A DNA stretch of 64,000 nt from Bacteroidaceae bacterium. Lineage in GTDB: Bacteria > Bacteroidota > Bacteroidia > Bacteroidales > Muribaculaceae. The position numbers were made by a program, and so were the translations under genes. The stretch spans positions 124,001 to 188,000 of the forward strand of contig JAETNO010000003.1 in the NCBI GenBank assembly GCA_021768245.1, written 5' to 3'. Positions 1-8,431 of this stretch are shown here, in pieces. Each line of letters starts with the position of its first letter. Position 1 is the first letter of the stretch. Under the pieces are notes generated by a model. It saw only the letters and a program-made list of their open reading frames with translations. It was not told the DNA's origin and did no database searches.

Positions 1-1002
1 CGGAGTTGTGGATATATATAATGTGGAGTCCGCGGGATTGAGGGTTACAAGCAGGGCTTCGACTTTGTCGATACGCTTGATCATAGCGAGGGCGCTGTCG
101 CGGCTCATGGCCATGCAGGCTGTGGCATAGGCGTCGGCGAGCATGGCGGATGGTGCTATGATTGTGGCTGAAAGGAGGTCGGTATGGGCAGGCCGGCCAT
201 CGGTGGTGCTGATGGTGTGCCACACACGTCCTGAGGGGTTTTCCTTGTAGTTGCGATAGTTGCCTGAAGTGGCTATACCTCCTTCGGCAAGTTGCATTAC
301 GGCCATACGTCCGTGGACTACTGCGCTGTCGCAGTCAACCGGGGCGTCGACCATTATGCGCCATTGTTCTCCACGGGGGTTCCGGCCGCCAAGAGCAATC
401 TCTCCTCCGATTTCCACGAGGTAGTCCGTGCAGCCGTTGCGCCGGAGCATTTCGGCTATAAGGTCGCAGCCATAGCCTTTGGTGATGGCTGAGAAATTGA
501 ATTCTGTCGCGGGGCTTTTCTTGATGATATGGCCCTCGCTGTCGATCGAGCAGCCAGAGATTCCTACCGATGGCATTACACTGTCAATCATCCCTGCGGT
601 AGGTTCTATCCCGCTTTTGCGGTATCCGAATCCCCAGAGATTTACGAGCGGGGCCACTGTAGGGTCAAAGGCTCCGCCACTGTTGCGGCTGACCTCCTGC
701 GAGGCTGTGAAAATGCGTCGCAGCAGGCTGTCGGCTATGACTGTTTCCCCCCGGTTTACCCGTGAGATTAAAGAACTGTCACAGAATGGAGAGAGGGAGA
801 GCTCTACGCGTTTCATCACCGCGAGCACCGAGTCGCGGAGGTCGCGGGCGGAGCGGTAGCTTATATTATATGTAGTGTTCCACACCCCTCCTTGGATTGT
901 GCGGTATTTCATCTGTAGCCTTTCACATGAGGTGAATGGAAGGCACATTAGGAAGGCAATGAACGGGAGGAGGATTTTGGATGTATGTCGGTAGCGGGGC
1001 AT
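1..1002 (-). CDS. apbE: FAD:protein FMN transferase (ApbE family), lipoprotein, 3' end outside window
   Basis: The frame is open from the ATG at 1002 down to base 1, giving 334 codons with the stop outside the window. Residues 1-26 form a lipoprotein signal peptide ending in LPFTSC, with Cys26 as the lipidation site. ApbE-type motifs follow: GGVWNTTYNISY near residues 37-48, SGGAFDPTVAPLVNLWGFG near 110, FSAITKGYGCDLIAEML near 175, the VEIGGE block, SGNYRNY, and the late ADAYATA metal-site block. Family members attach FMN through a phosphoester to Thr in periplasmic flavoproteins such as RnfG and NqrC. rnfB and rnfC lie 12 kb away but rnfG does not. It is divergent from the DJ-1 gene. Confidence 0.9.
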   Translation of the reverse strand, partial: MPRYRHTSKILLPFIAFLMCLPFTSCERLQMKYRTIQGGVWNTTYNISYRSARDLRDSVLAVMKRVELSLSPFCDSSLISRVNRGETVIADSLLRRIFTASQEVSRNSGGAFDPTVAPLVNLWGFGYRKSGIEPTAGMIDSVMPSVGISGCSIDSEGHIIKKSPATEFNFSAITKGYGCDLIAEMLRRNGCTDYLVEIGGEIALGGRNPRGEQWRIMVDAPVDCDSAVVHGRMAVMQLAEGGIATSGNYRNYKENPSGRVWHTISTTDGRPAHTDLLSATIIAPSAMLADAYATACMAMSRDSALAMIKRIDKVEALLVTLNPADSTLYISTTP

Positions 1003-1076
1003 CGTGTCCGGTCGTGTTTTAAGTGCTGAATTCTGATTTTTCTTCAAAATTACTAAAAGAATCCGAAAATAATCAA

Positions 1077-1084
1077 TAAATTTG
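1077..1084 (+). promoter_or_regulatory. -7 promoter box (TAAATTTG) for the DJ-1 family gene
   Basis: TAAATTTG matches the Bacteroidota housekeeping -7 consensus TAnnTTTG and lies 52 bases before the ATG at 1137. I see no clear -33 TTG at the usual distance. Confidence 0.5.
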
Positions 1085-1136
1085 CTTCGCTAAGTGTTTT
1101 GATGCATAAAAACATGACTGTAAAAAACTAAGCATT

Positions 1137-1688
1137 ATGGAAAAGACTTATCTGTTCCTGGCCGACGGCTTTGAGGAAATCGAGGCTCTTGGCACTGTGG
1201 ATTTGCTGCGTCGTGCAGGCGTCGCTGTCGAGACCGTGTCGATAAACCCCACTCTTGCAGTGAAGGGTGCGCACAATATTGAGGTTGCAGCCGATATCAC
1301 CATCGACGAGTGTCCGTCGGAGGCCCGCATGTATATAGTGCCGGGAGGCATGCCCGGTTCGTCGAATCTTGCGGCTAACGCGAGGGTGTGTGAACTGCTT
1401 GTGGCCCAGCATGAACGTCGCGGGAAAATCGCTGCCATATGTGCGGCTCCTTCGCTGGTGCTTGCCCCGCTCGGGATAGTTGACGGCTACGACGCCACCT
1501 GTTATCCGGGTATGGAGGGCGGTCTTACAGCCGGTGGAGCGCACTATAAGAATCAGCGTGTGGTCGTGGACCGCAATGTAATCACAGGCAACGGGCCTTC
1601 GTCGGCAGTACCTTTCGCCCTTTCCATAATCGAGGCTCTCGACGGGCAGAATGTGGCTGACACTGTCGCGCAAGGAATATTGTTATAA
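1137..1688 (+). CDS. DJ-1/PfpI family protein
   Basis: This 183-residue, single-domain protein has the DJ-1/YajL layout. GFEEIEAL (residues 11-18) carries the conserved Glu16, and AAICAAPS (99-106) carries the nucleophile-elbow Cys102. YIVPGGMPG precedes a helix, as in the family. Members are cytosolic and have been assigned deglycase, glyoxalase III-like or redox-chaperone roles; the sequence does not decide between them. It has no signal peptide. The glycosyltransferase gene starts 9 bases downstream, so the two are probably co-transcribed, although a functional link to glycan synthesis is not obvious. Confidence 0.88.
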   Translation: MEKTYLFLADGFEEIEALGTVDLLRRAGVAVETVSINPTLAVKGAHNIEVAADITIDECPSEARMYIVPGGMPGSSNLAANARVCELLVAQHERRGKIAAICAAPSLVLAPLGIVDGYDATCYPGMEGGLTAGGAHYKNQRVVVDRNVITGNGPSSAVPFALSIIEALDGQNVADTVAQGILL

Positions 1689-1697
1689 TCGACATCT

Positions 1698-2753
1698 ATG
1701 CCGAAAGTTTTGGTTTTGGCTACTTCTCGCCATTCCCACGGGGGGATTTCCTCCGTGGTGATGGCTCATGAACGTAGCCGTGAATGGCATGATTACGGTT
1801 GCCGTTGGATTGCCACCCACCGCAGCGGTTCAAAGGCGAAGAAGATCGCCTATTTCCTTGGGGGGATGATGTCATACCTCTTGCGCCTTCCGTCGTGCGA
1901 TATAGTCCATATGCATATCGGCGAGGCACCGTCGGCTATAAGGAAATCGCTGTTCATGAAGCTTGCCAAGCTCGCGGGAAAGAAAACGGTGGTCCATTTC
2001 CATGCCTTTGACTCCGCCTCTACGATTGAGGGGGAGCACCGCGAGGTGTACAGGCGGCTTTTTGAGGATGCCGACAGGGTGGTGGTGCTTTCCGAAATGT
2101 GGAAAAAGGCTGTGTGCCGCACTTTCGATATTGAAGATAAGGTGAGAGTGCTCTACAATCCCTGTCCCGAAGTCGGCGACTCGTCCGTAAAGACTGCCGA
2201 ACAGGCGTCGAAGCGTGTTATTCTTTCCGCAGGAGTGGTGAACAACCGCAAGGGCTATAAGGATTTGATAAGGGCGTTCGCTATGATTGCCCCCAAATAT
2301 CCTGACTGGCGTGTGATGTTCGCCGGGAGCGGGGAGATTGAGAAGGGACGCGCTTTGGCTTCAGAACTTGGCGTGGGGGAGCGCGTGGATTTCCCCGGCT
2401 GGATGGCGGGAGAGGACAAGGACAGGGTTTTCCGTGAGGCGACGGTGTTCTGTCTGCCGAGCTATGCCGAAGGATTCCCTATGGCGGTTCTCGATGCATG
2501 GGCCTATGGGCTTCCTGTTGTGGCCACTCCCGTAGGAGGTCTTCCCGACATTGTGGAGGATGGTCGTGACGTGCTTCTGTTCAAGCCCGGCGATTGTCAG
2601 GGGCTTGCCATGCAGCTTGAAAAAATTATCACTGATGCGGAGCTCAGAAAAAAAATCACTCTTGCATCCAAGAATTTTGCAAAAAATACGTTTAATATAA
2701 AGACGATAGGCCGACATCTTGGTGATATCTACGGCGAATTGTCGGAAAAATAG
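1698..2753 (+). CDS. GT4 family glycosyltransferase
   Basis: A 351-residue GT-B fold glycosyltransferase. The N-terminal Rossmann half starts KVLVLATSRHSHGGISSVV, with the glycine-rich acceptor-side loop. The C-terminal half contains AGVVNNRKGYKDLIRAF, FAGSGEIEKG and the donor-binding block from about residue 258, EGFPMAVLDAWAYGLPVVAT. The classical E-x7-E motif reads E-x7-D here, a conservative change. GT4 enzymes are retaining and use nucleotide sugars on the cytoplasmic face of the membrane. It opens a same-strand run with an epimerase, a cupin and a WecG-type transferase, which suggests synthesis of a surface polysaccharide or glycan. The sugar specificity cannot be read. Confidence 0.88.
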   Translation: MPKVLVLATSRHSHGGISSVVMAHERSREWHDYGCRWIATHRSGSKAKKIAYFLGGMMSYLLRLPSCDIVHMHIGEAPSAIRKSLFMKLAKLAGKKTVVHFHAFDSASTIEGEHREVYRRLFEDADRVVVLSEMWKKAVCRTFDIEDKVRVLYNPCPEVGDSSVKTAEQASKRVILSAGVVNNRKGYKDLIRAFAMIAPKYPDWRVMFAGSGEIEKGRALASELGVGERVDFPGWMAGEDKDRVFREATVFCLPSYAEGFPMAVLDAWAYGLPVVATPVGGLPDIVEDGRDVLLFKPGDCQGLAMQLEKIITDAELRKKITLASKNFAKNTFNIKTIGRHLGDIYGELSEK

Positions 2754-2785
2754 CATCTCCTTTTCTCCTGTGGGGCTGTGAGAAC

Positions 2786-2819
2786 TACCATTCAGAAAGA
2801 TAGAATACCATTCAGAAAG
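2786..2819 (+). repeat. 14-bp direct repeat, 20-bp period, just before the epimerase gene
   Basis: TACCATTCAGAAAG occurs at 2786-2799 and again at 2806-2819, five bases before the epimerase ATG at 2825. The 20-bp period places both copies on one face of the helix. It could be an operator, an mRNA-level site or a chance duplication. Confidence 0.6.
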
Positions 2820-2824
2820 CAAAT

Positions 2825-3829
2825 ATGAGTAAAATCCTTGTGACCGGCGGTTGTGGCATGATTGGCAGCAACCTCGTGAAAAGACTTGTTAAAAATGGAC
2901 ATGATGTCAGTGTGATTGACAATCTCTGGCGCGGAAAGCTGGAATATCTCAACGATGATAACGGAAAGCCGGTCATTGACCTTGAATCACGCTATTTCAA
3001 TATAGACCTTTCAAAGGAAAGCGCGGAGGTCGACGCTATCGTGGCGGAAAATGACTATGTAATTCATCTGGCCGATATAGTTGCGGGCATCGATTATGTG
3101 TTCGGCAACCAGGGCGACCTTTTCCGCCAGAACAATCTCATAAACACGAATCTCTTCCATTCCGTGCGCAAGGCAGGCAAGGAGAGGATAAAAGGGCTCA
3201 TCTATGTAGGGACTGCATGCAGCTATCCTCTGACGCGTCAGAATTCGCTTGACGTAGTGCCTCTGCGGGAGGAGGAGCTTTTCCCCGCTCTTCCCGAGTC
3301 GGCCTATGGCTGGAGCAAGCTGATGGGTCAGCTTGAAATGGGCTATCTTGAGAAGGAAACAGGGATTCCTTGCTGCACGCTGCAGTTCCATAATGTCTAT
3401 GGTTCGCCATGCGATTTCGGGGCCCGCAGCCAGGTGATTCCCGCCCTTATCCGCAAGGCTATCAACTATCCTGCGGAGGAATTCAATGTGTGGGGCAGCG
3501 GCAAGCAGGGGCGCGCCTTTATCCATGTCAACGATGTGGTCGACGCACTGATTCTCGCTTTGGAGAAAGGCTGGGGTCACGGCTGGATTCAGATAGGGCC
3601 TTCGGTCTGCACTTCTATTGCCGAGATTGCCGAAACCGTGGTGAGGATAAGCGGCAAGGATATCACTCCCTTCTTCGACACCACCAAACCGGAGGGCGAC
3701 AAGGCCCGTAGCGCCGACTACTCCAAGGCAAAGGAAATCCTTGGCTGGGAGCCGAAAGTGAAACTTGAGGATGGCCTGAGGCAGCAGTATGAATGGATTA
3801 AAGACCGCATCGAAAAGCAGCCTGAATGA
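2825..3829 (+). CDS. NAD-dependent epimerase/dehydratase (extended SDR)
   Basis: A 334-residue extended short-chain dehydrogenase. TGGCGMIG (residues 7-14) is the TGxxGxxG dinucleotide-binding loop, YVGTACSYP (about 127-135) holds the catalytic Thr/Ser region, and YGWSK gives the Tyr161/Lys165 pair. FNVWGSGKQGRAFIHVNDVVDAL is the substrate-side motif typical of nucleotide-sugar epimerases and GDP-fucose synthase relatives. Likely substrates are UDP- or GDP-sugars for the surrounding glycan cluster; the exact sugar is not resolved. The last codons overlap the cupin start (ATGA), so the two genes are translationally coupled. Confidence 0.88.
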   Translation: MSKILVTGGCGMIGSNLVKRLVKNGHDVSVIDNLWRGKLEYLNDDNGKPVIDLESRYFNIDLSKESAEVDAIVAENDYVIHLADIVAGIDYVFGNQGDLFRQNNLINTNLFHSVRKAGKERIKGLIYVGTACSYPLTRQNSLDVVPLREEELFPALPESAYGWSKLMGQLEMGYLEKETGIPCCTLQFHNVYGSPCDFGARSQVIPALIRKAINYPAEEFNVWGSGKQGRAFIHVNDVVDALILALEKGWGHGWIQIGPSVCTSIAEIAETVVRISGKDITPFFDTTKPEGDKARSADYSKAKEILGWEPKVKLEDGLRQQYEWIKDRIEKQPE

Positions 3830-4176
3830 AACAACCCATAATAAAGGATACCGCTGACATCACCTTTATCCCGACCTCGCATGGAGTCGGACATAAGCAG
3901 ATATTGCTTTCAAATGACGAGACCCGCAGTGCTGTCACCCAGATTGCCCTGACCGCTTTCGGCAAGGGCGAGGAAGTGGAGGCGCATAGCCATCAGACTA
4001 TGGACGAACATTATATTTTCCGCTTCGGGGAGGGTGTGATGACCGTTGACGGCGTGGACTATCCTTGCCATGCGGGTAACTATGTGATGGTTCCCTGCGG
4101 TGCCTCCCATTCGCTCCGTGCGGTCAGTGACATGGAATTCATAACCATAGGCGTCGCCTACGACAAGAATTTATGA
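3826..4176 (+). CDS. Small cupin-domain protein
   Basis: A 116-residue single cupin. Motif 1 is read in HSHQTMDEHYIFRFGEGVMTV (metal-ligand His, His and Glu), and motif 2 in CHAGNYVMVPCGASHSLRA (last His ligand). It overlaps the epimerase upstream and the WecG gene downstream by four bases each. Cupins in glycan clusters are often sugar isomerases or epimerases or small-molecule binding proteins; which applies here is unknown. The spacing indicates that it belongs to the same pathway as its neighbours. Confidence 0.85.
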   Translation: MKQPIIKDTADITFIPTSHGVGHKQILLSNDETRSAVTQIALTAFGKGEEVEAHSHQTMDEHYIFRFGEGVMTVDGVDYPCHAGNYVMVPCGASHSLRAVSDMEFITIGVAYDKNL

Positions 4177-4925
4177 CAGACGATAAGAAATATTTCAACG
4201 TTAGGATAGAGTTTGACCGCGAGAGGCTTGACTCTACTATTTTTGATGCAATCGAACGGGGCGAGGCGGGCTACAGCTGTTCCGTCGAGGCCAACAATCT
4301 TACCGTAGCCAATAAGAACCCCGAGTTTCTCGATGTGCTCAACGGGGCTTTGGTCAATAATTGCGACGGGAGTGTGCTCGCCAAGATTCTTGCCTGGATT
4401 CACAATGAGCGTATTGACAGCTATATCGGAGCCGATATATTTACCAAATACGTGGGGATGAAACGTTTCCGCCAGTTCTTCCTCGGCAACACGGAAGAGG
4501 TCCTCGCGGGTTTGCGCGAGAACCTCTCTAAAGTCGACCCGAAGATTCGCGGCATGCGCTTCGAGACTCTTCCTTTCAGGAGTGTCGATGAATTTGACTA
4601 TCAAGGTATCGCCGATATGATTAATGCCGATAACCCCGATATCATATGGGTGAGCCTCGGCGCGCCCAAGCAGGAGATGTTCATGGCGCGTTTGAAACCT
4701 TATCTGAAGCGCGGGGTGATGTTCGGCTATGGGGCGATATTCAATTTCAACGCCGGGGTCGGCAATGTGAAGCGCGCTCCCAAATGGATGCTGAAACTTC
4801 GCCTTGAATGGCTTCACCGCGCTCTGGAGCAACCGCAGAAGAACATTCCGCGCTACTGGGGCTTCATAAAGATTCTTCCGAAGCTAATCCGCGAGGAGCG
4901 GAAGAAGGTCAGGAAAGCGGTCTGA
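4173..4925 (+). CDS. WecG/TagA/CpsF family glycosyltransferase (GT26)
   Basis: A 250-residue GT26-type transferase. The diagnostic block is at about residues 150-215: NPDIIWVSLGAPKQEMFM, then GYGAIFNFNAGVGNVKRAPKW, then LEWLHRALEQP near the C-terminus. Family members (WecG, TagA) transfer ManNAc-type sugars to lipid-linked acceptors at the inner membrane. The N-terminus lacks part of the usual DG-containing donor motif seen in TagA, and the start is fixed by the four-base overlap with the cupin gene. It ends eight bases from the convergent tpx gene, with no visible terminator between them. Confidence 0.88.
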   Translation: MTDDKKYFNVRIEFDRERLDSTIFDAIERGEAGYSCSVEANNLTVANKNPEFLDVLNGALVNNCDGSVLAKILAWIHNERIDSYIGADIFTKYVGMKRFRQFFLGNTEEVLAGLRENLSKVDPKIRGMRFETLPFRSVDEFDYQGIADMINADNPDIIWVSLGAPKQEMFMARLKPYLKRGVMFGYGAIFNFNAGVGNVKRAPKWMLKLRLEWLHRALEQPQKNIPRYWGFIKILPKLIREERKKVRKAV

Positions 4926-4933
4926 CGCCGGGA

Positions 4934-5443
4934 TTATACTTTTTCGGAGAGCACCTTGAGGGCTGCGTCGTAGTCAGGCTCATTGGTGATTTCCTCCACG
5001 AGGTCGCGGAAAATCACACGGCGGTTCTCGTCGAGCACGAGCACGCAACGGGCCAGGAGGCCTGCGAGAGGTCCATCGACGAGCTGCACTCCGTATTTCT
5101 GACCGAAGAGCGGGGAGCGGAAGGCGGAGCCGAAGAGCACGTCCTTGATGTTTTCAATAGTGCAGAAGCGCCCCATGGCGAAGGGGAGGTCCATAGACAC
5201 GCAGATAACCACTACGTCTTTATGTTTTGCGGCTTCCTCGTTGAAGCGGCGTACGCTGCGTGCGCACACTTCGGTGTCAAGGCTCGGGAAGATGTTGAGC
5301 ACTACCCGTTTGCCTGCGAAGTCAGTGCAGATTAACTGTGAGAGGTCCTGTCCGGCAAGGTGAAAGCAGGGGGCGGTTTCGCCGATTGTAGGAACTGTGC
5401 CGCATGTGTGGCAAGGCTGTCCTTTGAAGAATACGGTTTCCAT
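4934..5443 (-). CDS. tpx: Thiol peroxidase Tpx
   Basis: A 169-residue atypical two-Cys peroxiredoxin. PSLDTEVCARSVRRFNEE contains the peroxidatic Cys60, and GRFCTIENIKDV contains the resolving Cys94, matching the usual Tpx spacing. It reduces H2O2 and alkyl hydroperoxides using thioredoxin; a trxA gene lies at 18.8 kb in this window. The N-terminus has an extra CHTC at residues 11-14, which is not part of the catalytic pair. It lies 57 bases downstream of the exported thioredoxin-like gene and may share its transcript. Confidence 0.95.
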   Translation of the reverse strand: METVFFKGQPCHTCGTVPTIGETAPCFHLAGQDLSQLICTDFAGKRVVLNIFPSLDTEVCARSVRRFNEEAAKHKDVVVICVSMDLPFAMGRFCTIENIKDVLFGSAFRSPLFGQKYGVQLVDGPLAGLLARCVLVLDENRRVIFRDLVEEITNEPDYDAALKVLSEKV

Positions 5444-5500
5444 ATCTGATTTTAGTTTTTTAGTTTCCTGTTTTTGTGTAGTGGTTAAGGCTGTGTCGTA

Positions 5501-6685
5501 TCATTCCACGAGAGCCATCGTCTGTAGAACAATATTCCCTAACTCCTTGTTGAATCCGAGATTCACATTTTTTACCTTTCCGCTGCTGTCGGCCATTATG
5601 ATTACGGGTAGCGAGGCGGCTCCGCAGTCGCGGGCAAGTGACTTGCCGTTCATGAGCAGATGCTCGCCGGGTCGGATTGAAGGGACGATGGCTTCAATCG
5701 CATCGATATTCGTGGAGTTGAAGACCCAGATTGTCTCTGCGGGTCGCGGAAGCATGTCGACCGCGCCTCTCACCTCACTGACAATCTCCCCGTTGAATCC
5801 CGACGCGGGGTCGAGCATCACTATCACGGTCGGGGCCGCGAATCTGTCGCCACGGTGGTAGGTGTAGCGTTCGCCGGTGGTGGTCGGCAGGGAGAAGGTC
5901 GGCAGGGCTGTTCCCGGGAGATTTTCAATCCTGAAATTATTCTCGCGGTATTTCTCAAATATCTCCGGATATAGTGCCACAAGTTTGTCCTCGCTGAGGT
6001 TCGGGCACTCCATTTTCGCGGGGTAAGTGTAGCTTACAATCATCGTCTGCTCGGTAATCTGTCCGGGATTGCTTTCATTCTCGATTCGCAGCGGCAGCAT
6101 GGTGCTTGCGTCGAGGATGAAAGTCTTTTCATTGGCTGTCACACCGTTTACTTTATAGATACTCTCGATTTCCACGGCTTTGTGCCCGTCAAAGACCTTG
6201 TTCCGGTTCAGAGTGAGGACGTAGCCGGAATCATTGCTCATTTTCTGCAGCTCTTCCGCGATAAAGGCCGGATAGAGGTCGGCGAACTGGGCTGTGGCCT
6301 GCACTCCGCCCATGCGTCCCCGGGAGATGAATGGCACGGAGTCCCATTCATGGTGATATTCCTGCAGGCGTTCGTTGCGGTAGCGGTAGTGGTGGCCGTC
6401 GAAATATGCCGAGAAGCCTTTTGATGTCCCCGAAGGGGTCTCGAAACTCCAGTCGGTGAGGTAGTCGCATGGCGCGAGCCGCTTGCCTTTGGCCGGTTCG
6501 GACGAGAGATGTATCTGATAGACGATGTCGTTGTCGCTCTGCGGTAGAGTGACGCTGAAGCTTAAATCGGCCTCGTAGCAGCCCGTGTCCTTCAGCGAAT
6601 CTATGACGTCAGCAATCCCCTGGGCTGACAGGCCCAAGGGACATAACGCTGCTAACACCATTAACAATCTTGCGTTCCCTTTCAT
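5501..6685 (-). CDS. Exported protein: LolA-like N-domain plus thioredoxin-fold C-domain lacking CxxC
   Basis: I use the ATG at 6685 (394 residues); the frame is open to a TTG at 6691. A signal peptide, KGNARLLMVLAALCPLGLSAQ, is clear. Residues about 25-250 look like the LolA/outer-membrane lipoprotein carrier fold: repeated beta strands, a DGHHYRYRN strand, and a stretch similar to FILDASTMLPLRIE. Residues about 265-394 look like a TlpA/AhpC-type thioredoxin fold (LPTFSLPTTTGERYTY...), but the active-site position reads DPASGFNG with no Cys pair. It may therefore bind or scaffold rather than act in redox. It is immediately upstream of tpx. The function is not known. Confidence 0.7.
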   Translation of the reverse strand: MKGNARLLMVLAALCPLGLSAQGIADVIDSLKDTGCYEADLSFSVTLPQSDNDIVYQIHLSSEPAKGKRLAPCDYLTDWSFETPSGTSKGFSAYFDGHHYRYRNERLQEYHHEWDSVPFISRGRMGGVQATAQFADLYPAFIAEELQKMSNDSGYVLTLNRNKVFDGHKAVEIESIYKVNGVTANEKTFILDASTMLPLRIENESNPGQITEQTMIVSYTYPAKMECPNLSEDKLVALYPEIFEKYRENNFRIENLPGTALPTFSLPTTTGERYTYHRGDRFAAPTVIVMLDPASGFNGEIVSEVRGAVDMLPRPAETIWVFNSTNIDAIEAIVPSIRPGEHLLMNGKSLARDCGAASLPVIIMADSSGKVKNVNLGFNKELGNIVLQTMALVE

Positions 6686-6755
6686 AAACAATAGTTGACG
6701 TTCATTTCTAATAACACCAAACCCCGCCGGTCAGTTCAGTTTTGAGATGATACTT

Positions 6756-7470
6756 TTATTGATTATTTCCGTTGGTCTTGTGCGGCTGCATGGCGCGCCC
6801 GAAGCCCCTGTCGGCTATCACGCCCCTGAAGGGGTAGTAGTCGGTCTGCTGTACCACCGCCCCGTCCTCGCGGGTCACGGCGCGGACATTGCCGACTTGG
6901 TCGAGGGTGTAGCGGTAGACGGGGACTCTGTCAGACTCCCTTATCTCGGCGTAGCCGCCCGCGAATAGGACGCGTGAGAGATGACCGTCCTCAATGACCA
7001 ATGGCCACGGTAGTCGGTGGGATCGTGGTGGAGCACCATCTCCGGTGTCAACTCCAATGTCGAGCCCATCTGGACGGTCACACCGTCGGCTGCTGTGGTG
7101 TGGACGGTGCGAAGTTTCGTGCCGTCGGCGGAGTAGACCCACTCCGTGTGGCTGCCGTCGGTGAACTGAGCCCTTAGCGGGTGGTTGAGGTTGTCATACT
7201 CAATCGAGGCGATACCCCGCGATGAGTCGGAAGTCATGTTGCCGCAGGCGTCGTAGGCACCACCACCTTCAGCAGCGACCACCCGTCATCATCCCCATCA
7301 TCCGACAATGCCATAACGTCCCTACTTAGAACTGAAACAATAATGCTGTCAGTTACTATAGTGTCCGACGTGGTATGTATGATGGGCACGGGGACATTAT
7401 CGGCAATGACTGTTAATGATATTGCCGATATAAGCACTATGGAGTAGAGTATGCGTTTAATTGTTGTCGA
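6756..7470 (-). pseudogene. RHS/YD-repeat protein remnant, internally deleted and frameshifted
   Basis: Three leftward frames together give a broken RHS protein. First comes an N-terminal export leader (KRILYSIVLISAISLTVIA..., from about 7465). After a junction near 7275 the frame changes to CGNMTSDSSRGIASIEYDN and DGSHTEWVYSADGTKLR, which is the YD-repeat core. A second frameshift near 7010 leads to VLFAGGYAEI, YRYTLDQVGNVRAV and QQTDYYPFRGVIADRG, which is the RHS-associated core, ending soon after PHKTNG. A leader fused out of frame to the last part of the core suggests a large internal deletion. Such cores normally precede a polymorphic toxin tip; none remains here. Confidence 0.8.
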
Positions 7471-7538
7471 TTTAAGGGGCGGATGTGATGATTTGTAGGC
7501 TTATGTTGTAAACATAGGAAAAAATCACATTTTTTTGT

Positions 7539-7546
7539 TATCTTTG
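7539..7546 (+). promoter_or_regulatory. -7 promoter box (TATCTTTG) upstream of dtd
   Basis: TATCTTTG matches TAnnTTTG and ends 25 bases before the dtd ATG at 7572. It probably drives the dtd-mazG-deoC run. The -33 element is not obvious. Confidence 0.6.
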
Positions 7547-7571
7547 CAATCTATCTATAAAGTATAATGTC

Positions 7572-8024
7572 ATGAGATTGGTGATTCAAAGGGTGTCACG
7601 GGCTTCGGTCAGTATTGACGGTCATCTCCATAGCTCGATAGGCAGAGGGCTTATGGTGCTTGTGGGTGTGGCCGGGGGCGATACTCCCGACGATGTCCGT
7701 TGGCTCGCTGCCAAATGCGTCGCCATGCGGATTTTTCCCGACAGCGAAGGCGTGATGAACCGCTCTCTTCTCGATGTCGGCGGGGAGTTTCTGGCGGTAA
7801 GCCAGTTCACGCTCTGTGCCTCGACCAAGAAGGGGAATCGTCCGAGCTATATCCATGCCGCCGGCCACGAACTCGCGGTGCCGCTCTACGAACTGTTTTG
7901 TTCCGAATGTAGCGCATCGCTCGGTAAGGATGTGAAAAAAGGGGTGTTCGGCGCCGATATGCAGGTCGAATTGGTGAACGACGGCCCCGTCACGATTGTT
8001 ATAGATTCAAAACTGCGCGAATAA
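7572..8024 (+). CDS. dtd: D-aminoacyl-tRNA deacylase
   Basis: 150 residues, the usual length for bacterial DTD. It begins MRLVIQRVSRASVSIDG, contains the SQFTL motif (about residues 78-82) and NRPSY, and ends with NDGPVTIVID, the family's Gly-cisPro region. The enzyme hydrolyses D-amino acids (and Gly) mischarged on tRNA, in the cytosol. It heads a tight run with a MazG-like pyrophosphohydrolase and deoC, a common house-cleaning arrangement in Bacteroidales. Confidence 0.96.
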   Translation: MRLVIQRVSRASVSIDGHLHSSIGRGLMVLVGVAGGDTPDDVRWLAAKCVAMRIFPDSEGVMNRSLLDVGGEFLAVSQFTLCASTKKGNRPSYIHAAGHELAVPLYELFCSECSASLGKDVKKGVFGADMQVELVNDGPVTIVIDSKLRE

Positions 8025-8053
8025 TCCACTTTTTATCTCCCATACATAAAGCC

Positions 8054-8419
8054 ATGAAACTCCCGCCCCGTACAAGCGATGACTCAATTTCCATCCGTTC
8101 CCTCCAGGCTGCGGTCGACGAGTGGATTACCACTATAGGCGTGAAATATTTCTCGCCTCTGACAAACACGGCCATCCTTGCGGAGGAGACCGGCGAGGTG
8201 GCGAGGATAATGGCCCGTAAATATGGCGACCAGTCGGCCAAGGCGGGTGAGAATCTCGACGCGCTCGCCGATGAACTTGCCGACGTCATGTGGGTGGTGG
8301 GCGCCATCGCCAATCAGACGGGTGTCGACCTCACGGAGGCCTTCATAAGGAATATAGAGAAAAAGACCGTCCGCGACGCCAGCCGTCATGCAACGAATCC
8401 TAAACTAAAAACATCATAA
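8054..8419 (+). CDS. MazG-like nucleotide pyrophosphohydrolase
   Basis: A 121-residue, all-alpha single MazG domain. The metal-binding pattern is visible as EETGEV (residues about 44-49) and DELADVMW (about 73-80), the ExxE and ExxD pairs of the family. It probably hydrolyses non-canonical or excess NTPs or dNTPs to monophosphates. It lies between dtd and deoC with gaps of 29 and 12 bases, consistent with a nucleotide-salvage and housecleaning operon. The substrate cannot be inferred from sequence. Confidence 0.88.
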   Translation: MKLPPRTSDDSISIRSLQAAVDEWITTIGVKYFSPLTNTAILAEETGEVARIMARKYGDQSAKAGENLDALADELADVMWVVGAIANQTGVDLTEAFIRNIEKKTVRDASRHATNPKLKTS

Positions 8420-8431
8420 TCTATAATCATC

